Source: Bacillota bacterium
GTDB lineage: Bacteria; Bacillota_A; Clostridia; Christensenellales; Aristaeellaceae
DNA length: 64,000 nt
Reading direction: 5' to 3'
NCBI GenBank assembly: GCA_023421735.1
Contig: JAEZSP010000020.1
Location: 1-64,000 of the forward strand
Shown: positions 1-8,710 of the stretch, one piece after another
Numbering within the stretch: position 1 is the first letter of the stretch
Layout of the letters: every line of letters starts with the position of its first letter
Notes under the pieces: generated by a model
Databases searched by the model: none
The model's input: only the letters and a program-made list of their open reading frames with translations
Told to the model about the DNA's origin: nothing
Made by a program: the position numbers and the translations under genes

Positions 1-319
1 GTCGATACGCTTTTGGGATGGCGTAATAGCCTAATAAAAGCGCTGGAAGCCTGTTTACAGGTTTGTTTATCACTGCTTCGTAGTTCTTTATCGCTTCGCG
101 ATAGATCGTCCGGCTGATGCTCAGGGAATTTGCCGCCGCCGCTTCGTATGGTCCTCCGGACACTTGTGCGCGACCGTCTATATGAAGCCGCACCTGCCGA
201 ATGGCATTTGCCACGCTCTGTTTTGCCCTCGCCAATTCTCGGTGAACTGTGATAAACCAGATTATCAGCAGCCCTGCAGAACCAACCCCAACAAGAAGCC
301 AGACAAACCAGACTGTCAT
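1..319 (-). CDS. LemA-like membrane protein (3' end off window)
   Basis: An open frame of 106 codons runs from an ATG at 319 to the left edge, so only the N-terminal part is present. It has a good ribosome site (AGGAGAGG, 5 to 6 bases upstream). Residues 2-22 are one hydrophobic helix. A charged helical segment follows and then the stretch NYEAVINKPVNRLPALLLGY, which resembles the LemA family signature (YN..I..FP...lA...G). LemA proteins are single-pass membrane proteins with a long helical bundle outside; their biochemical role is unclear. The match is by eye and the usual LemA length (about 180-200 residues) cannot be tested here. It lies downstream of the clostripain-like gene, separated by a strong hairpin, so it is probably its own unit. 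Confidence 0.6.
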   Translation of the reverse strand, partial: MTVWFVWLLVGVGSAGLLIIWFITVHRELARAKQSVANAIRQVRLHIDGRAQVSGGPYEAAAANSLSISRTIYREAIKNYEAVINKPVNRLPALLLGYYAIPKAYR

Positions 320-441
320 AAATGGCCTCTCCTTTCCAAACTTATAAATGGGTACCCTCCATACTATCAGCATGAAATGGCGAATCGGATTTTGGTAATG
401 TCCTATAAATTAATCGGTTTCGTATCCGTTGTTGGTCTAGG

Positions 442-470
442 CCCTCCGGCATCGAAATGTCGCCGGAGGG
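442..470. repeat. Perfect 9-bp inverted repeat between two genes
   Basis: CCCTCCGGC at 442-450 and GCCGGAGGG at 462-470 form a perfect 9-bp stem with an 11-base loop, 14 bases downstream of the clostripain-like gene. Neither strand has a clear T-run after it, so it may be an unusual terminator or an mRNA 3'-end stabiliser. Confidence 0.5.
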
Positions 471-483
471 TCGCAAACCATGT

Positions 484-2493
484 TTACGGCTCCATCAATT
501 CTACGGTGATCTGCCCATTGACAGAGGTCATCACCGCAAAATCACTTTGGTATGTGTTGCCGAAGATATCGTTTATCTCGTACCGATAATAGTAGACGCC
601 ATCAAACAGGGTTGCTTCTTCCGCGATAACCGGGCCGCTGACAGTAAAGCCGCCGCCCACGAAGGAAGCATCGTCGCCGGTGGCGAGGTCGTAAGCTTCA
701 AACGCAAACTCCACCAAATCGCCATCTTGCAGCTTCCTGACTTCGCGGCTGCTCATGCCGGATTCACTGTCAATACCGTCCCAAGTGCCAATAACTTCGT
801 ATTCGGCGCTATTGAGGTGGTAGAGCATACGCAGATTAGTGGACTGGCCGTTGACCTGCACAGGTACTGTGTAGAGTATATAATCGTCCGTAAAGCTTAG
901 AGCCACCATCATGCACAGGTTATCATTGATAATTGTCCACGTATTTCTGTAGTTATCCTTGAACTGGCTCCCGTCTTCGTTTTGATTCACGTCGAAATCG
1001 CTGCCCAGATACCAAAGGGTATTGCTTTCATCATCCTGATAATATAGATCATAAGAAACGGTGCTGACGATTTGCGCGCCCTCGGTTACATCCAGGATGA
1101 TAGAACCCTCCTCGCTCAGCGTGGTAGTAAATGAGCACGTAAACTCATCTGGATTCAATGCTTGGGCGGATTCTATTGTGTCAACGGACATTTGCTCTGC
1201 GGGGGGTGCTATCTCTTGAGTCAGGAACACGGGCTGGCTTATCACCACGCCTTCGGGTACCGTCCAATCGTACAGACCCTCCAAGAATCGCAAATACTCG
1301 CCGCTGGTTGCCGCAAGAGTGGCGTATTGATCCAGCTCACCCGGCATGACGGCCAAAGGCACATAGATAGACAGGCCGTTGCTCCGTTGCCGCCCTTCGC
1401 CTGCCACGTTGTAGGGGACTGCCGAAAAGAGAGCGCTGAGCAGCGCGTCGCCTGTATCACCGAGCACGCCTTCTGCGCATAAGGTTAGGTCACCTAGGTC
1501 AACCATGTTGGTGTAGCCTTCGCTATCGTTGTTTCCACCGTAATTTTCTGCCCTGACAATGGCTTGCGTAAATGGCTTCAGCTTCTCCGTAACGGAAGTG
1601 AAGCCCTTCATTTCAGCAGCCATCGCGTCAAAGGCTGAAATCAGCGCGGGAACCTGCGACAGATCGGTGACAGCCAAAGTGGCAAGGCTCTCGGTGCCGT
1701 CTGCCGCGCATTTGTCATAAAAGCTGTCGCAAATGGTTGTGCCTAGTGCGAGGCCATCTGCCGTTGGCGCTGCCGTAAGGGCGTTAAGCCATGCCGTATA
1801 GTCCCAGCCGGTGCCGGGCTCAAGCTCCTGCGAGGCCACCATGTAGCGGGCATAGGGCGTTAAGGCTGCCGCCGTTTCCATGGTGGACATGAGGCAGGCG
1901 TCAAAGCCCACCAGTTCAAACTGCGCCCCGGCCATGGATAGGCCTTGGGACAGCTCCTTGAGATTGAGCATATCGCCGTCATGAAGCTCGTCTACCGCAA
2001 TGCCAGCCACGCTGCCGCCGCCGTGATCCCACATGACGCACATATATTTTTCTGCCGGGTAGGTTTCAACGCCCCATTGCAAGAAACTTCCCAGCGTTTG
2101 CGCCTCGCCCATGTTGGCCAAGGGCTGACTATCCAGCAGCTCGATGTTTTCGGAAACCACTTTCCATCTCTGTGTTTGGCTGGGGTCGATACCGTCGATG
2201 GCCCATTGCTGTGTGCCGCCGGTTTCGATAATAACGTTCACCTTATCTGAAACTGCAGCGTGTGTCATTTCCTCTATATTTATTGAGGCATATCCGCCGT
2301 TGGTTTCCAGATCGGTGCCGCAAAGATAGACAAGTATCGTCCATGTGTCGCCGTCTGGATTGCTGAGTGTGATGCCTTGGCTTTGTGCCAAAGCTGTTTG
2401 AATGGGGAGTTGCTCTTGTATGCCTGCGCTGCAACCGGCAAAGAGGGTCAGCATAAGCGCAATGGTCAATAAGAGATACAAAATTTTCTTCAT
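484..2493 (-). CDS. Clostripain-family (C11) cysteine peptidase lipoprotein
   Basis: 669 residues. Residues 1-20 are a signal peptide ending in the lipobox LFAGC, so Cys21 should be lipidated and the protein anchored on the outer face of the membrane. The C11 domain starts near residue 50 (WTILVYLCGTDLE). The catalytic dyad is visible: His157 in MWDHGGG and Cys200 in FDACLMST, each with the family's usual flanking residues. C11 peptidases cut after Arg or Lys. Residues about 440-669 form a beta-rich extension without a motif I recognise. The start has an AAGGAG site. The gene stands alone with a TTGACA-type promoter in front. It lies outside the ICE and is probably chromosomal. Confidence is high for the family and low for the substrate. 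Confidence 0.9.
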   Translation of the reverse strand: MKKILYLLLTIALMLTLFAGCSAGIQEQLPIQTALAQSQGITLSNPDGDTWTILVYLCGTDLETNGGYASINIEEMTHAAVSDKVNVIIETGGTQQWAIDGIDPSQTQRWKVVSENIELLDSQPLANMGEAQTLGSFLQWGVETYPAEKYMCVMWDHGGGSVAGIAVDELHDGDMLNLKELSQGLSMAGAQFELVGFDACLMSTMETAAALTPYARYMVASQELEPGTGWDYTAWLNALTAAPTADGLALGTTICDSFYDKCAADGTESLATLAVTDLSQVPALISAFDAMAAEMKGFTSVTEKLKPFTQAIVRAENYGGNNDSEGYTNMVDLGDLTLCAEGVLGDTGDALLSALFSAVPYNVAGEGRQRSNGLSIYVPLAVMPGELDQYATLAATSGEYLRFLEGLYDWTVPEGVVISQPVFLTQEIAPPAEQMSVDTIESAQALNPDEFTCSFTTTLSEEGSIILDVTEGAQIVSTVSYDLYYQDDESNTLWYLGSDFDVNQNEDGSQFKDNYRNTWTIINDNLCMMVALSFTDDYILYTVPVQVNGQSTNLRMLYHLNSAEYEVIGTWDGIDSESGMSSREVRKLQDGDLVEFAFEAYDLATGDDASFVGGGFTVSGPVIAEEATLFDGVYYYRYEINDIFGNTYQSDFAVMTSVNGQITVELMEP

Positions 2494-2510
2494 GATTTCT
2501 CCTTGTTGTT

Positions 2511-2539
2511 TATCAATGATGTCTAAGCATATTTGTCAA
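2511..2539 (-). promoter_or_regulatory. Candidate promoter of the C11 peptidase gene
   Basis: On the minus strand a perfect -35 (TTGACA, 2534-2539) is followed after 17 bases by TTGATA (2511-2516), a weak -10. It lies about 20 bases before the peptidase start codon. Confidence 0.35.
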
Positions 2540-2593
2540 TGGCTCATGGTTCAAGCATAACAGTATTTATATATCAAAACCGTCCTGCGCATG

Positions 2594-2624
2594 AACGGTG
2601 GTGCTTTTTGTTGTAAACGGTCAA
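2594..2624 (+). promoter_or_regulatory. Two LytTR-type direct repeats
   Basis: AACGGTGGT (2594-2602) and AACGGTCAA (2616-2624) are direct repeats 22 bp apart, two helical turns, as is usual for LytTR-family operators. From memory the family consensus is [TA][AC][CA]GTTN[AG][TG]; the copies match at 8 and 7 of 9 positions. They sit upstream of the LytTR regulator gene at 2699, which suggests autoregulation. Confidence 0.4.
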
Positions 2625-2698
2625 GAAGTAGTGCCACCAAGCAAGCTGCGTATGGTAGAATAGAAAATATCATGCACGAATAAACGGAGTGACCTAAT

Positions 2699-3421
2699 AT
2701 GCGTATTGCAATTTGTGATGATCATATAAAAGAGCTAAGTAAGCTCTCAAAGCTGCTGGGTGACTATCGGGAAAAAACCAAAGCGTGTTTTACTTACATC
2801 ACCTATTCAGATAGTATTACGCTTCTGGAGGATGTGCGCAAAGGTGGTTTTGACTTTCTGCTTTTGGATGTGATGATGCCGCTGGTAAACGGAATGGAGA
2901 CTGCGCATGAAGTCAGGGAGTTTGATGAAAACATCAAGATTGCGTTTTTGACATCTTCGCCGGATTTCGCCGTGGAAAGCTATTCCGTAGAGGCATTTGC
3001 CTACCTGTTGAAGCCTGCCACAGCAGATAATCTCTTTCCTGTTTTGGACAAGCTGTTCCGCATTGCTCAAAAACCGGAAGACAGTTTGTCCGTCAAATTT
3101 CAAAATGGCGTAGCAAACATACCGTTTTTCAGGCTTGCCTATGTCGAAGTCATGAACAGAGAGCTGTGCTTTCATTTGACGGATGGCAGTATAAGAGAAC
3201 TGGTCGCGCCGCTTGCTGATTATGAAGGCGTCCTTTTACAAAGGCCGGAGTTTATTCGCGTACACAGAGCGTTTATCGTTAACCTTTGGCAAGTACAGGA
3301 GCTTCGATCTGCAGATGTCCTGACTTATACAGGCAGTGTCGTGCCGGTTTCCCGGCGGCTTTATGCACAAGTACGCAAGGCATATGTGGATCAGCTATTT
3401 GCGGAAAAGGGTGTTAAGTAA
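2699..3421 (+). CDS. LytTR-family response regulator
   Basis: 240 residues. The N-terminal receiver domain has the acidic pair Asp7-Asp8, phospho-acceptor Asp57 (LLLDVMMP), Thr85/Ser86 and Lys105 (LLKPAT). Residues about 135-235 are a LytTR DNA-binding domain (FIRVHRAFIVNL, followed by VPVSRRLYAQVRKAY). Such proteins bind direct repeats upstream of targets; a matching pair lies in front of this gene. The start has GGAG upstream. The stop overlaps the start of the sensor kinase gene (TAATG), so the two are translationally coupled. The pair resembles AgrA/AgrC or ComE/ComD systems, but no peptide precursor gene is visible next to it, so the signal is unknown. Confidence 0.9.
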   Translation: MRIAICDDHIKELSKLSKLLGDYREKTKACFTYITYSDSITLLEDVRKGGFDFLLLDVMMPLVNGMETAHEVREFDENIKIAFLTSSPDFAVESYSVEAFAYLLKPATADNLFPVLDKLFRIAQKPEDSLSVKFQNGVANIPFFRLAYVEVMNRELCFHLTDGSIRELVAPLADYEGVLLQRPEFIRVHRAFIVNLWQVQELRSADVLTYTGSVVPVSRRLYAQVRKAYVDQLFAEKGVK

Positions 3422-4683
3422 TGACGGTCATTTTGGGATTGCTTGTGCTGCTATACGGAACTTTGCTCACAATCGGCTTTGCGGGTGGGTGCACCTCAAA
3501 TAAGGAGCGCCGCGAGGTGGCAGTGTTGAGCGTTATCATTTTGACGATGCAAATACTCAGCTACTTCCTTTTTGGGCTTGAAAACACTAGAAAACTCTAT
3601 CCGCTCATTTCCCATCTTCCGATTTTCCTTGTGTTGGTGTTTCGCTTCAAACGACCGTGGGGCGTTGCGCTGGCAAGCATTTTGACCGCATATTTCTGCT
3701 GTCAGCTGCCGCAGTGGATTGGGACGGTTACGCATCATCTGTTCGGCACTACGCTGGCTTATGCACTGGGTTATATACTTTCTTTGGTTCCGCTGTTTAT
3801 TCTTCTTTGGCGGTATTTCGTCAAGGCAGCATATAGAGCAATGACCTATTCCAAACGGTCGTTGCTGTTGTTGGGCGGCCTTCCTTTACTCTATTACCTG
3901 TTTGACTATGCCACCGCCATATATACCGATGCTTTGTATACGGGCGTGCGGATGGTCACCGAATTCCTTCCCGCAGCGATGGCGTTTTTTTATGTGGCGT
4001 TTGTTTCAGCCTACCATCAGGAAGTTCAGCGACGCAACAGGCTGGAGACGGATAACGCTATACTCACAGTGCAATCTGAGCGGGCCAAAAACGAAATATT
4101 TGCGTTGCATCAGGTGCAGCAACAGACCTCGATTTACCGCCATGACATGCGCCATCACCTCTCTCTTCTGAGTAGCTATCTTGAAACCGGCGAGATCTCC
4201 ATGGCGAGTGAGTACATACGACAGGCGCAAACCGATATAGACAAGATCGTACCAGTACGATACTGCGAGAACAACGCTGTTAATCTGATTCTGTCTTCTT
4301 TCGCTGCGAAAGCAAAGCAGCAGGATGTGGCCTTCAGCGCGGAAGTCAATATCCCCGCCGCCCTGTCGCTTTCGGAAACAGAGCTATGTGCGCTTCTGTC
4401 CAACGGATTGGATAATGCTGTTTACGCCGCTGCACAAATGGACGAGGATGCGCAACGAACGGTGCGCATCAACTGTCAGCCACATAAGGATAAGTTGCTC
4501 ATTTATATCAGCAATCCATACCGGGGAACCGTCACAATGCGGGAGGGATTGCCGGAAAGCACCCAACCGCAGCATGGCTTTGGCGCTAAAAGCATCAGGA
4601 TGATTACTGAAAAGCACAATGGCTACTGCGCGTTTGAAGCTGAGGATGGGCTGTTCACTTTAAAAGTCGTACTTCCGCTTTGA
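3421..4683 (+). CDS. AgrC-type GHKL sensor histidine kinase
   Basis: 420 residues. The first roughly 200 residues hold six or seven hydrophobic segments. A linker helix and the phospho-acceptor motif follow (YRHDMRHH, His241). The GHKL ATPase domain has an N-box near residue 326 (LLSNGLDNAVYAA) and a G-box near the C-terminus (HGFGAKSIRMI). This is the layout of peptide-sensing HPK10 kinases such as AgrC. It is expected to phosphorylate the LytTR regulator encoded directly upstream, whose stop codon overlaps this start. About 220 bases without a gene follow, and then the AAA ATPase gene has its own promoter. Confidence 0.88.
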   Translation: MTVILGLLVLLYGTLLTIGFAGGCTSNKERREVAVLSVIILTMQILSYFLFGLENTRKLYPLISHLPIFLVLVFRFKRPWGVALASILTAYFCCQLPQWIGTVTHHLFGTTLAYALGYILSLVPLFILLWRYFVKAAYRAMTYSKRSLLLLGGLPLLYYLFDYATAIYTDALYTGVRMVTEFLPAAMAFFYVAFVSAYHQEVQRRNRLETDNAILTVQSERAKNEIFALHQVQQQTSIYRHDMRHHLSLLSSYLETGEISMASEYIRQAQTDIDKIVPVRYCENNAVNLILSSFAAKAKQQDVAFSAEVNIPAALSLSETELCALLSNGLDNAVYAAAQMDEDAQRTVRINCQPHKDKLLIYISNPYRGTVTMREGLPESTQPQHGFGAKSIRMITEKHNGYCAFEAEDGLFTLKVVLPL

Positions 4684-4850
4684 TGGGAACAAAATGATAA
4701 TCTTGCACAATTGTACAGATATATAGATAACCATAGTATGTGATGTATATAAGTAAAATCGTTTACATGGTAAAACACATCCCTAACATTAACATGATAA
4801 ATATCTAGCGCAGCAGAACAAAGTTTTTATGATTATAACCATAAAAACTG

Positions 4851-4879
4851 TTGACTTTATGGGTATAAATCGGTATAGT
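4851..4879 (+). promoter_or_regulatory. Promoter of the AAA/DUF4143 gene
   Basis: TTGACT (4851-4856) and TATAGT (4874-4879) are separated by exactly 17 bases, about 30 bases before the start codon. A second -10-like TATAAT lies at 4885-4890. Confidence 0.55.
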
Positions 4880-4908
4880 TTGCGTATAATGGGAATGAGG
4901 TGATATCT

Positions 4909-6120
4909 ATGATAAAACGTCCTCAGTATACAGAGCAAATAACACCATACATTGATGCTCCGCTGGTTAAAATATTAACCGGTGTAAGACGGTGCGGAAA
5001 ATCCACGATACTGCTCCTGATTATGGACGAATTAAAAGCGCGCGGAATCTCTGAACAAAGCATTGTTCATTATAACTTTGATTCTTTGAAGTATGACGAT
5101 ATTAAAGACGCCAAAAGCCTATATAAAGAAGTCCAAAGCAACTTAAATACCAACGGAAAGACCTATCTCTTTCTGGATGAAGTTCAGGAAATCAAGGATT
5201 GGGAGAAAGCTGTAAACAGCTTTATGAACGATTTTGATGTAGACATCTATGTGACTGGTTCCAACTCGCGAATGATGTCTTCCGAAATATCTACGTATCT
5301 TACAGGGCGTTATATATCGTTTCGGGTATTTCCATTATCTTTTTCGGAATACCTGAGTTTCAAAGGAACCTATTCGCCCGTAGAATCCCCTCACTTAGAA
5401 CTGGCTAACTATCTGATGATGGGAGGCTTTCCTGCATTACATCTGCGAGCCTATACGCAAAACGAAGCATATACAATCGTTCGCGATATATACAATTCCA
5501 CTATATTTACAGATATCGTACAACGTAATCAGATTAGAAAAACTGATCAGCTTGAACGTATTGTGAAGTTCGTTTTTGATAACGTTGGCCGAACCTTTTC
5601 CGCTAACTCGATTTCTTCATATTTGAAGAGTCAGCACAGAAGTGTCGATATTGAGACGGTTTATAGCTATCTCTCCAAACTTGAAAATGCGTATATCATA
5701 CACCGCTGCTCTCGGTACGATCTCCAAGGGAAAGAAATATTGAAAACTCAAGAAAAGTTTTATTTAGCCGATCCTGCTTTTAAATACAGCGTTCTCGGTT
5801 ATTCGCCGACATCGGTTGCCGCGATGCTTGAAAATCTCGTGTACATAGAACTTTTACGGCGAGGCTATGGAGTCTATGTGGGCAAGCTTAACAATGCCGA
5901 AGTGGATTTTGTTGCACAAAAACAGAACGAGCGCTTATATATACAGGTTACAAAAGAGATAACCGAACAGTCAACGGAAATACGTGAATATGAGCGATTG
6001 CTTGGTATCCGAGATAATTATCCAAAGTATGTTCTTCGTACCGATGATTTTGCCGCAGGAAATTATGAGGGAATCAAGACGATGCACGTTGCAGATTTTC
6101 TGTTAAGTAGCGAATTTTGA
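4909..6120 (+). CDS. AAA ATPase with DUF4143 domain
   Basis: 403 residues from the ATG at 4909, which has AGGTGAT 6 bases upstream; a GTG at 4900 is possible but lies inside that site. The AAA_14 domain has Walker A GVRRCGKST (Lys31) and Walker B TYLFLDEVQE near residue 87. The C-terminal half is DUF4143 with the signature NAEVDFVAQK, a region that resembles a degraded restriction-endonuclease-like fold. The family is common in anaerobes and often multicopy; its cellular role is not established. It has its own promoter, stands alone, and is the last gene before the integrase, so it is either the chromosomal neighbour of the integration site or the outermost ICE gene. Confidence 0.88.
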   Translation: MIKRPQYTEQITPYIDAPLVKILTGVRRCGKSTILLLIMDELKARGISEQSIVHYNFDSLKYDDIKDAKSLYKEVQSNLNTNGKTYLFLDEVQEIKDWEKAVNSFMNDFDVDIYVTGSNSRMMSSEISTYLTGRYISFRVFPLSFSEYLSFKGTYSPVESPHLELANYLMMGGFPALHLRAYTQNEAYTIVRDIYNSTIFTDIVQRNQIRKTDQLERIVKFVFDNVGRTFSANSISSYLKSQHRSVDIETVYSYLSKLENAYIIHRCSRYDLQGKEILKTQEKFYLADPAFKYSVLGYSPTSVAAMLENLVYIELLRRGYGVYVGKLNNAEVDFVAQKQNERLYIQVTKEITEQSTEIREYERLLGIRDNYPKYVLRTDDFAAGNYEGIKTMHVADFLLSSEF

Positions 6121-6362
6121 GGATTACAATATACTGGCATATTGTCCCCCAGGCGGCATGCCTATAGTTCAAATATATACGCAGGAAGGCTAAAAGGCCT
6201 GTTTAAAGAGATATTTACGGCTCAACCTAGGTTAAGACATTCAAAAAAGCTTACACTTATACATGCTTTTAATTCAACGTGTAGTAAAAATGTAGTATTG
6301 AAGAGTTTTAACCCGGCTGAAACCGTAAAATCTGCTGAAACATACAGTATTTCTTGGCCTTT
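6121..6362. other. Gap next to integrase, probable ICE end (att)
   Basis: This 242-base stretch between the AAA gene and the 3' end of the integrase has no convincing gene. With a tyrosine integrase at an element end, the attachment site is expected here. I cannot define the core sequence, because the opposite end of the ICE is outside the window and no tRNA gene is visible. Confidence 0.35.
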
Positions 6363-7553
6363 TCATCTTTCCAAATCATCTCGCTTTTTGGGCTTCTGCT
6401 TTGGTTGCTCTTCCGTTATTATAGGCCCAAAGGCGGCCATTTTCTCAAGGTGTGCGTTTAATGAGCTAATGGCTTCATCTTCTTTGAATTTGGTCAGATG
6501 GGTGTATACAGCTAATGTCATCTCAATATCAGCATGACCTAAAAAGCGCTGCGCAGATTTAATATCAACTCCTGCTTCATAGAGCATGGAGGCATAGGTG
6601 TGACGTAACATATGCGCCGTGATATTATCGATAGCTTGAACTTTTTCACGCGTCCGAGAAGCACTTCTTCCACCCGCGCTAATATTAAGATAATGTCGGT
6701 AGCTATTCCATGCACGACGAAATGCAGTTTCAGACATCAACTGCCCTTTAACATCAGGACAAACCAATGAATAATCATGTGACAACTCATTGAGAACATC
6801 TACGAGGAAATTGGGGATAGGAACTTCACGCGTCCCTGCTTTTGATTTTGGTTTTTTAATAAGAGGCTGATTTTTAATTGTCATGACTGACTTGTTGACC
6901 GACAATACTTTTTTATCAAGGTCAATATCATCCCAAGTCAGTGCCAGCACCTCTCCGCGGCGCAATCCACAATACATCATGATCATGACGGCAGGCCCCA
7001 TTCGATGTCCTCGCCATGTCTGGCTGACAAGCGCTTTTTCTTCTTCTGTCAAGGCGCGACGTTCATTCGGTTCAATGGTCGGAACTTTAACAGTGGAAAA
7101 TACATTTCTAACAACCAGATCGTTCTCCACGCCAATATTTAGAATGCGAACCGCTGTCTGCTTAGCTTTTTTCATCGTGCTGGTTGAAAGGCCATCCTTC
7201 GCCATATTGTTAATGATGCTTTGTAAATGGTAGGTTTTTAAATCCTTAAGCTTCATATGCCTCAGTGTTGGTAACAGATGTTTATTGATAACGCCTTCCT
7301 GTCGATAAAACCATTTCTCGTTTGCTGTTGGGTTATATTGTGTGAGCCATAAATCTGTTATTTCTCCAAAAGTCGTCTTATCCTCTGGGACGTATATGCC
7401 CTGATGGAGCTGCTGCGTAATCTCCGCTGCTTTTAACTCAAGCTCCTTTTTTGTCCTCGCATATATGGTTTTACGGATATATGTTCCATCCGCTTTTCTT
7501 CCAACAGTGATGTTCTTTTGATAAAACCCATCTGAGCGTTTGTTATTAGCCAC
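6363..7553 (-). CDS. int: Tyrosine recombinase (ICE integrase)
   Basis: 396 residues from a GTG start with GAGGAGG upstream. The N-terminal AP2-like arm-binding region (residues about 8-50) is followed by a SAM-like core-binding domain (63-160) and the catalytic domain. Catalytic residues are visible: Arg198 (CGLRRGE), His314 and Arg317 (HMLRHTY), His340 (FLGHADI) and nucleophile Tyr350 (AVYTHL). This is the Tn916-type integrase layout, catalysing insertion and excision of the element. The gene overlaps the 3' end of the excisionase gene by 8 bases and is translated with it. Both lie behind a rho-independent terminator at 7806-7853, so expression may need read-through or a promoter just before xis. 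Confidence 0.95.
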   Translation of the reverse strand: MANNKRSDGFYQKNITVGRKADGTYIRKTIYARTKKELELKAAEITQQLHQGIYVPEDKTTFGEITDLWLTQYNPTANEKWFYRQEGVINKHLLPTLRHMKLKDLKTYHLQSIINNMAKDGLSTSTMKKAKQTAVRILNIGVENDLVVRNVFSTVKVPTIEPNERRALTEEEKALVSQTWRGHRMGPAVMIMMYCGLRRGEVLALTWDDIDLDKKVLSVNKSVMTIKNQPLIKKPKSKAGTREVPIPNFLVDVLNELSHDYSLVCPDVKGQLMSETAFRRAWNSYRHYLNISAGGRSASRTREKVQAIDNITAHMLRHTYASMLYEAGVDIKSAQRFLGHADIEMTLAVYTHLTKFKEDEAISSLNAHLEKMAAFGPIITEEQPKQKPKKRDDLER

Positions 7554-7764
7554 GGCATGCCTCCTCAGTATGTTCGCATTTTTGCAGCCAGGTAAAAAAC
7601 TTGTCCTTATTCACTACCCGGCGTTTTCCGATCACAATAACCGGCAGGGATTTATCATGCATTATGTTATAGGCAAACGCTCGCGAAATACCAAGCACAT
7701 TCATAATGTCATTGGCATTAAGCATTAGGGGTAACTCTTCCATGCTTTTATATTGTTCACTCAT
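7546..7764 (-). CDS. xis: Excisionase-like DNA-binding protein
   Basis: 72 residues, start ATG with GGGAGG. It contains a MerR-like winged helix of the excisionase family: LNANDIMNVLGISRAFAYNI followed by the wing VIVIGKRRVVNKDKFFTWL. Such proteins bind next to the attachment sites and steer the integrase toward excision. Its position directly upstream of the integrase, overlapping by 8 bases, is the usual arrangement in Tn916-like elements. Confidence 0.88.
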   Translation of the reverse strand: MSEQYKSMEELPLMLNANDIMNVLGISRAFAYNIMHDKSLPVIVIGKRRVVNKDKFFTWLQKCEHTEEACRG

Positions 7765-7805
7765 CTTTATGACCTCCCAAGATATCTTTGAAAATAGCTG
7801 CTCTC

Positions 7806-7853
7806 ATAAAAAGATAAAGCAGGACGCAATCATGGTTACAGACTGCGCCCTGC
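7806..7853 (-). terminator. Rho-independent terminator upstream of xis
   Basis: On the minus strand GCAGGGCGCA (7853-7844) pairs with TGCGTCCTGC (7828-7819), one pair being G-U, with a 15-base loop. TTTATCTTTTT follows. It would stop transcripts arriving from the sigma-like gene before they reach xis and int. Confidence 0.7.
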
Positions 7854-8206
7854 TAATATCAGTACTATTTCACAGCATCATGAACGGCAATTGGCTTTTA
7901 CCTCATTGGAATCTCACCACCCCCTCAACGAGCGGGGTACACTCTGGGACCTAACCTCGACTATGCACAAGTATCATTATCCTTCCATATGGGTCATCGC
8001 CTAAGCCTGCCAGAGCTCATTTTGACAACAGTATTGATCGCTCACGCTATTTCGGTCATGGCGTACCTGTCATTCGGCTTTCCCTCCCCGGGCCATATGG
8101 AGAACGTATTCATTTTGCCTTTTATTCTTTTTTCAAGGATCATGGGAGAAAAAAACTGCCCCCATAATCTGAAAGGAAAAAAAGGCTGTCTTGATGCATG
8201 AAATTT
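7854..8206. other. 353-base gap with no assignable gene
   Basis: No frame with a proper start and ribosome site was found. The minus strand holds a GC-rich hairpin (ACCCC...GGGGT, about 7922-7940) ahead of the terminator at 7806-7853, so a leader RNA for xis/int is possible. The plus strand has a start-less open stretch (7955-8167) that looks protein-like but could not be identified. Confidence 0.3.
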
Positions 8207-8638
8207 TTAAATTCGCATAAATTTTTTTATCTCTCTTATGATTGAGGCATGCCGGCGTACTATTGTTGATTGATTAACGCAAAGAAACTCAGCGATTTCT
8301 CTTGTTGTCATCTCATCGTAATATAGCCATTTAATAAGCTGTTTGTCCGATTTCTTAAGCTTCGTTAATGTTTGCAGCATAAGTTCTATTAAAATCCCTT
8401 TTTCCGCCTCGTCCTCAACTGATGTCGGAGATGTTGCCGATAATATGTCAATTGGTAACCCATCACTTATCGCAATCTCATATGGTATATTTCTTCCTCT
8501 TTCTTGACGCTGGATATACTTTTTTCTCTCAAGTTCCGCATAGTACCGTGCGTATTCATCACCTGTAACAATAAACATAACTTCACCCACTCGGATTATT
8601 CCTTTCTCTCGTTGTTTTTTATATAGCTTGTTTTTCAT
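8207..8638 (-). CDS. Sigma-70 region 4-like regulator
   Basis: 143 residues, ATG with GGAGG 8 bases upstream. The C-terminal 65 residues look like sigma region 4: a helix with LIELMLQTLTKLKKSDKQLI, then a helix-turn-helix with TTREIAEFLCVNQSTIVRRH that would contact a -35 element. The N-terminal half (GDEYARYYAELERKKYIQRQ) does not match sigma region 2. Small proteins of this kind sit next to xis and int in Tn916-like elements and act in transfer or excision gene control. It is bounded by terminators on both sides (8788-8820 upstream, 7806-7853 downstream). Confidence 0.65.
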   Translation of the reverse strand: MKNKLYKKQREKGIIRVGEVMFIVTGDEYARYYAELERKKYIQRQERGRNIPYEIAISDGLPIDILSATSPTSVEDEAEKGILIELMLQTLTKLKKSDKQLIKWLYYDEMTTREIAEFLCVNQSTIVRRHASIIREIKKFMRI

Positions 8639-8710
8639 TGAATAGACCTCCGATTGATTTGTTGTGGATAAATCAGAACGAAGGCTGGGGGAGCGCGTAT
8701 GTACAAAGAG

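Noticed and set aside
164..589. Plus-strand open frame at the left edge
   Set aside because: It runs antisense to the LemA-like gene and the hairpin, has no ribosome site and no protein-like composition.
6142..6537. Plus-strand frame between AAA gene and integrase
   Set aside because: Its second half is antisense to the integrase and the first half has no good start; treated as noncoding att region.
7955..8167. Start-less plus-strand frame with segment SRYFGHGVPVIRLSLPGPYG
   Set aside because: It looks protein-like, but has no start codon or ribosome site and I cannot identify it, so it is not listed as a gene or pseudogene.
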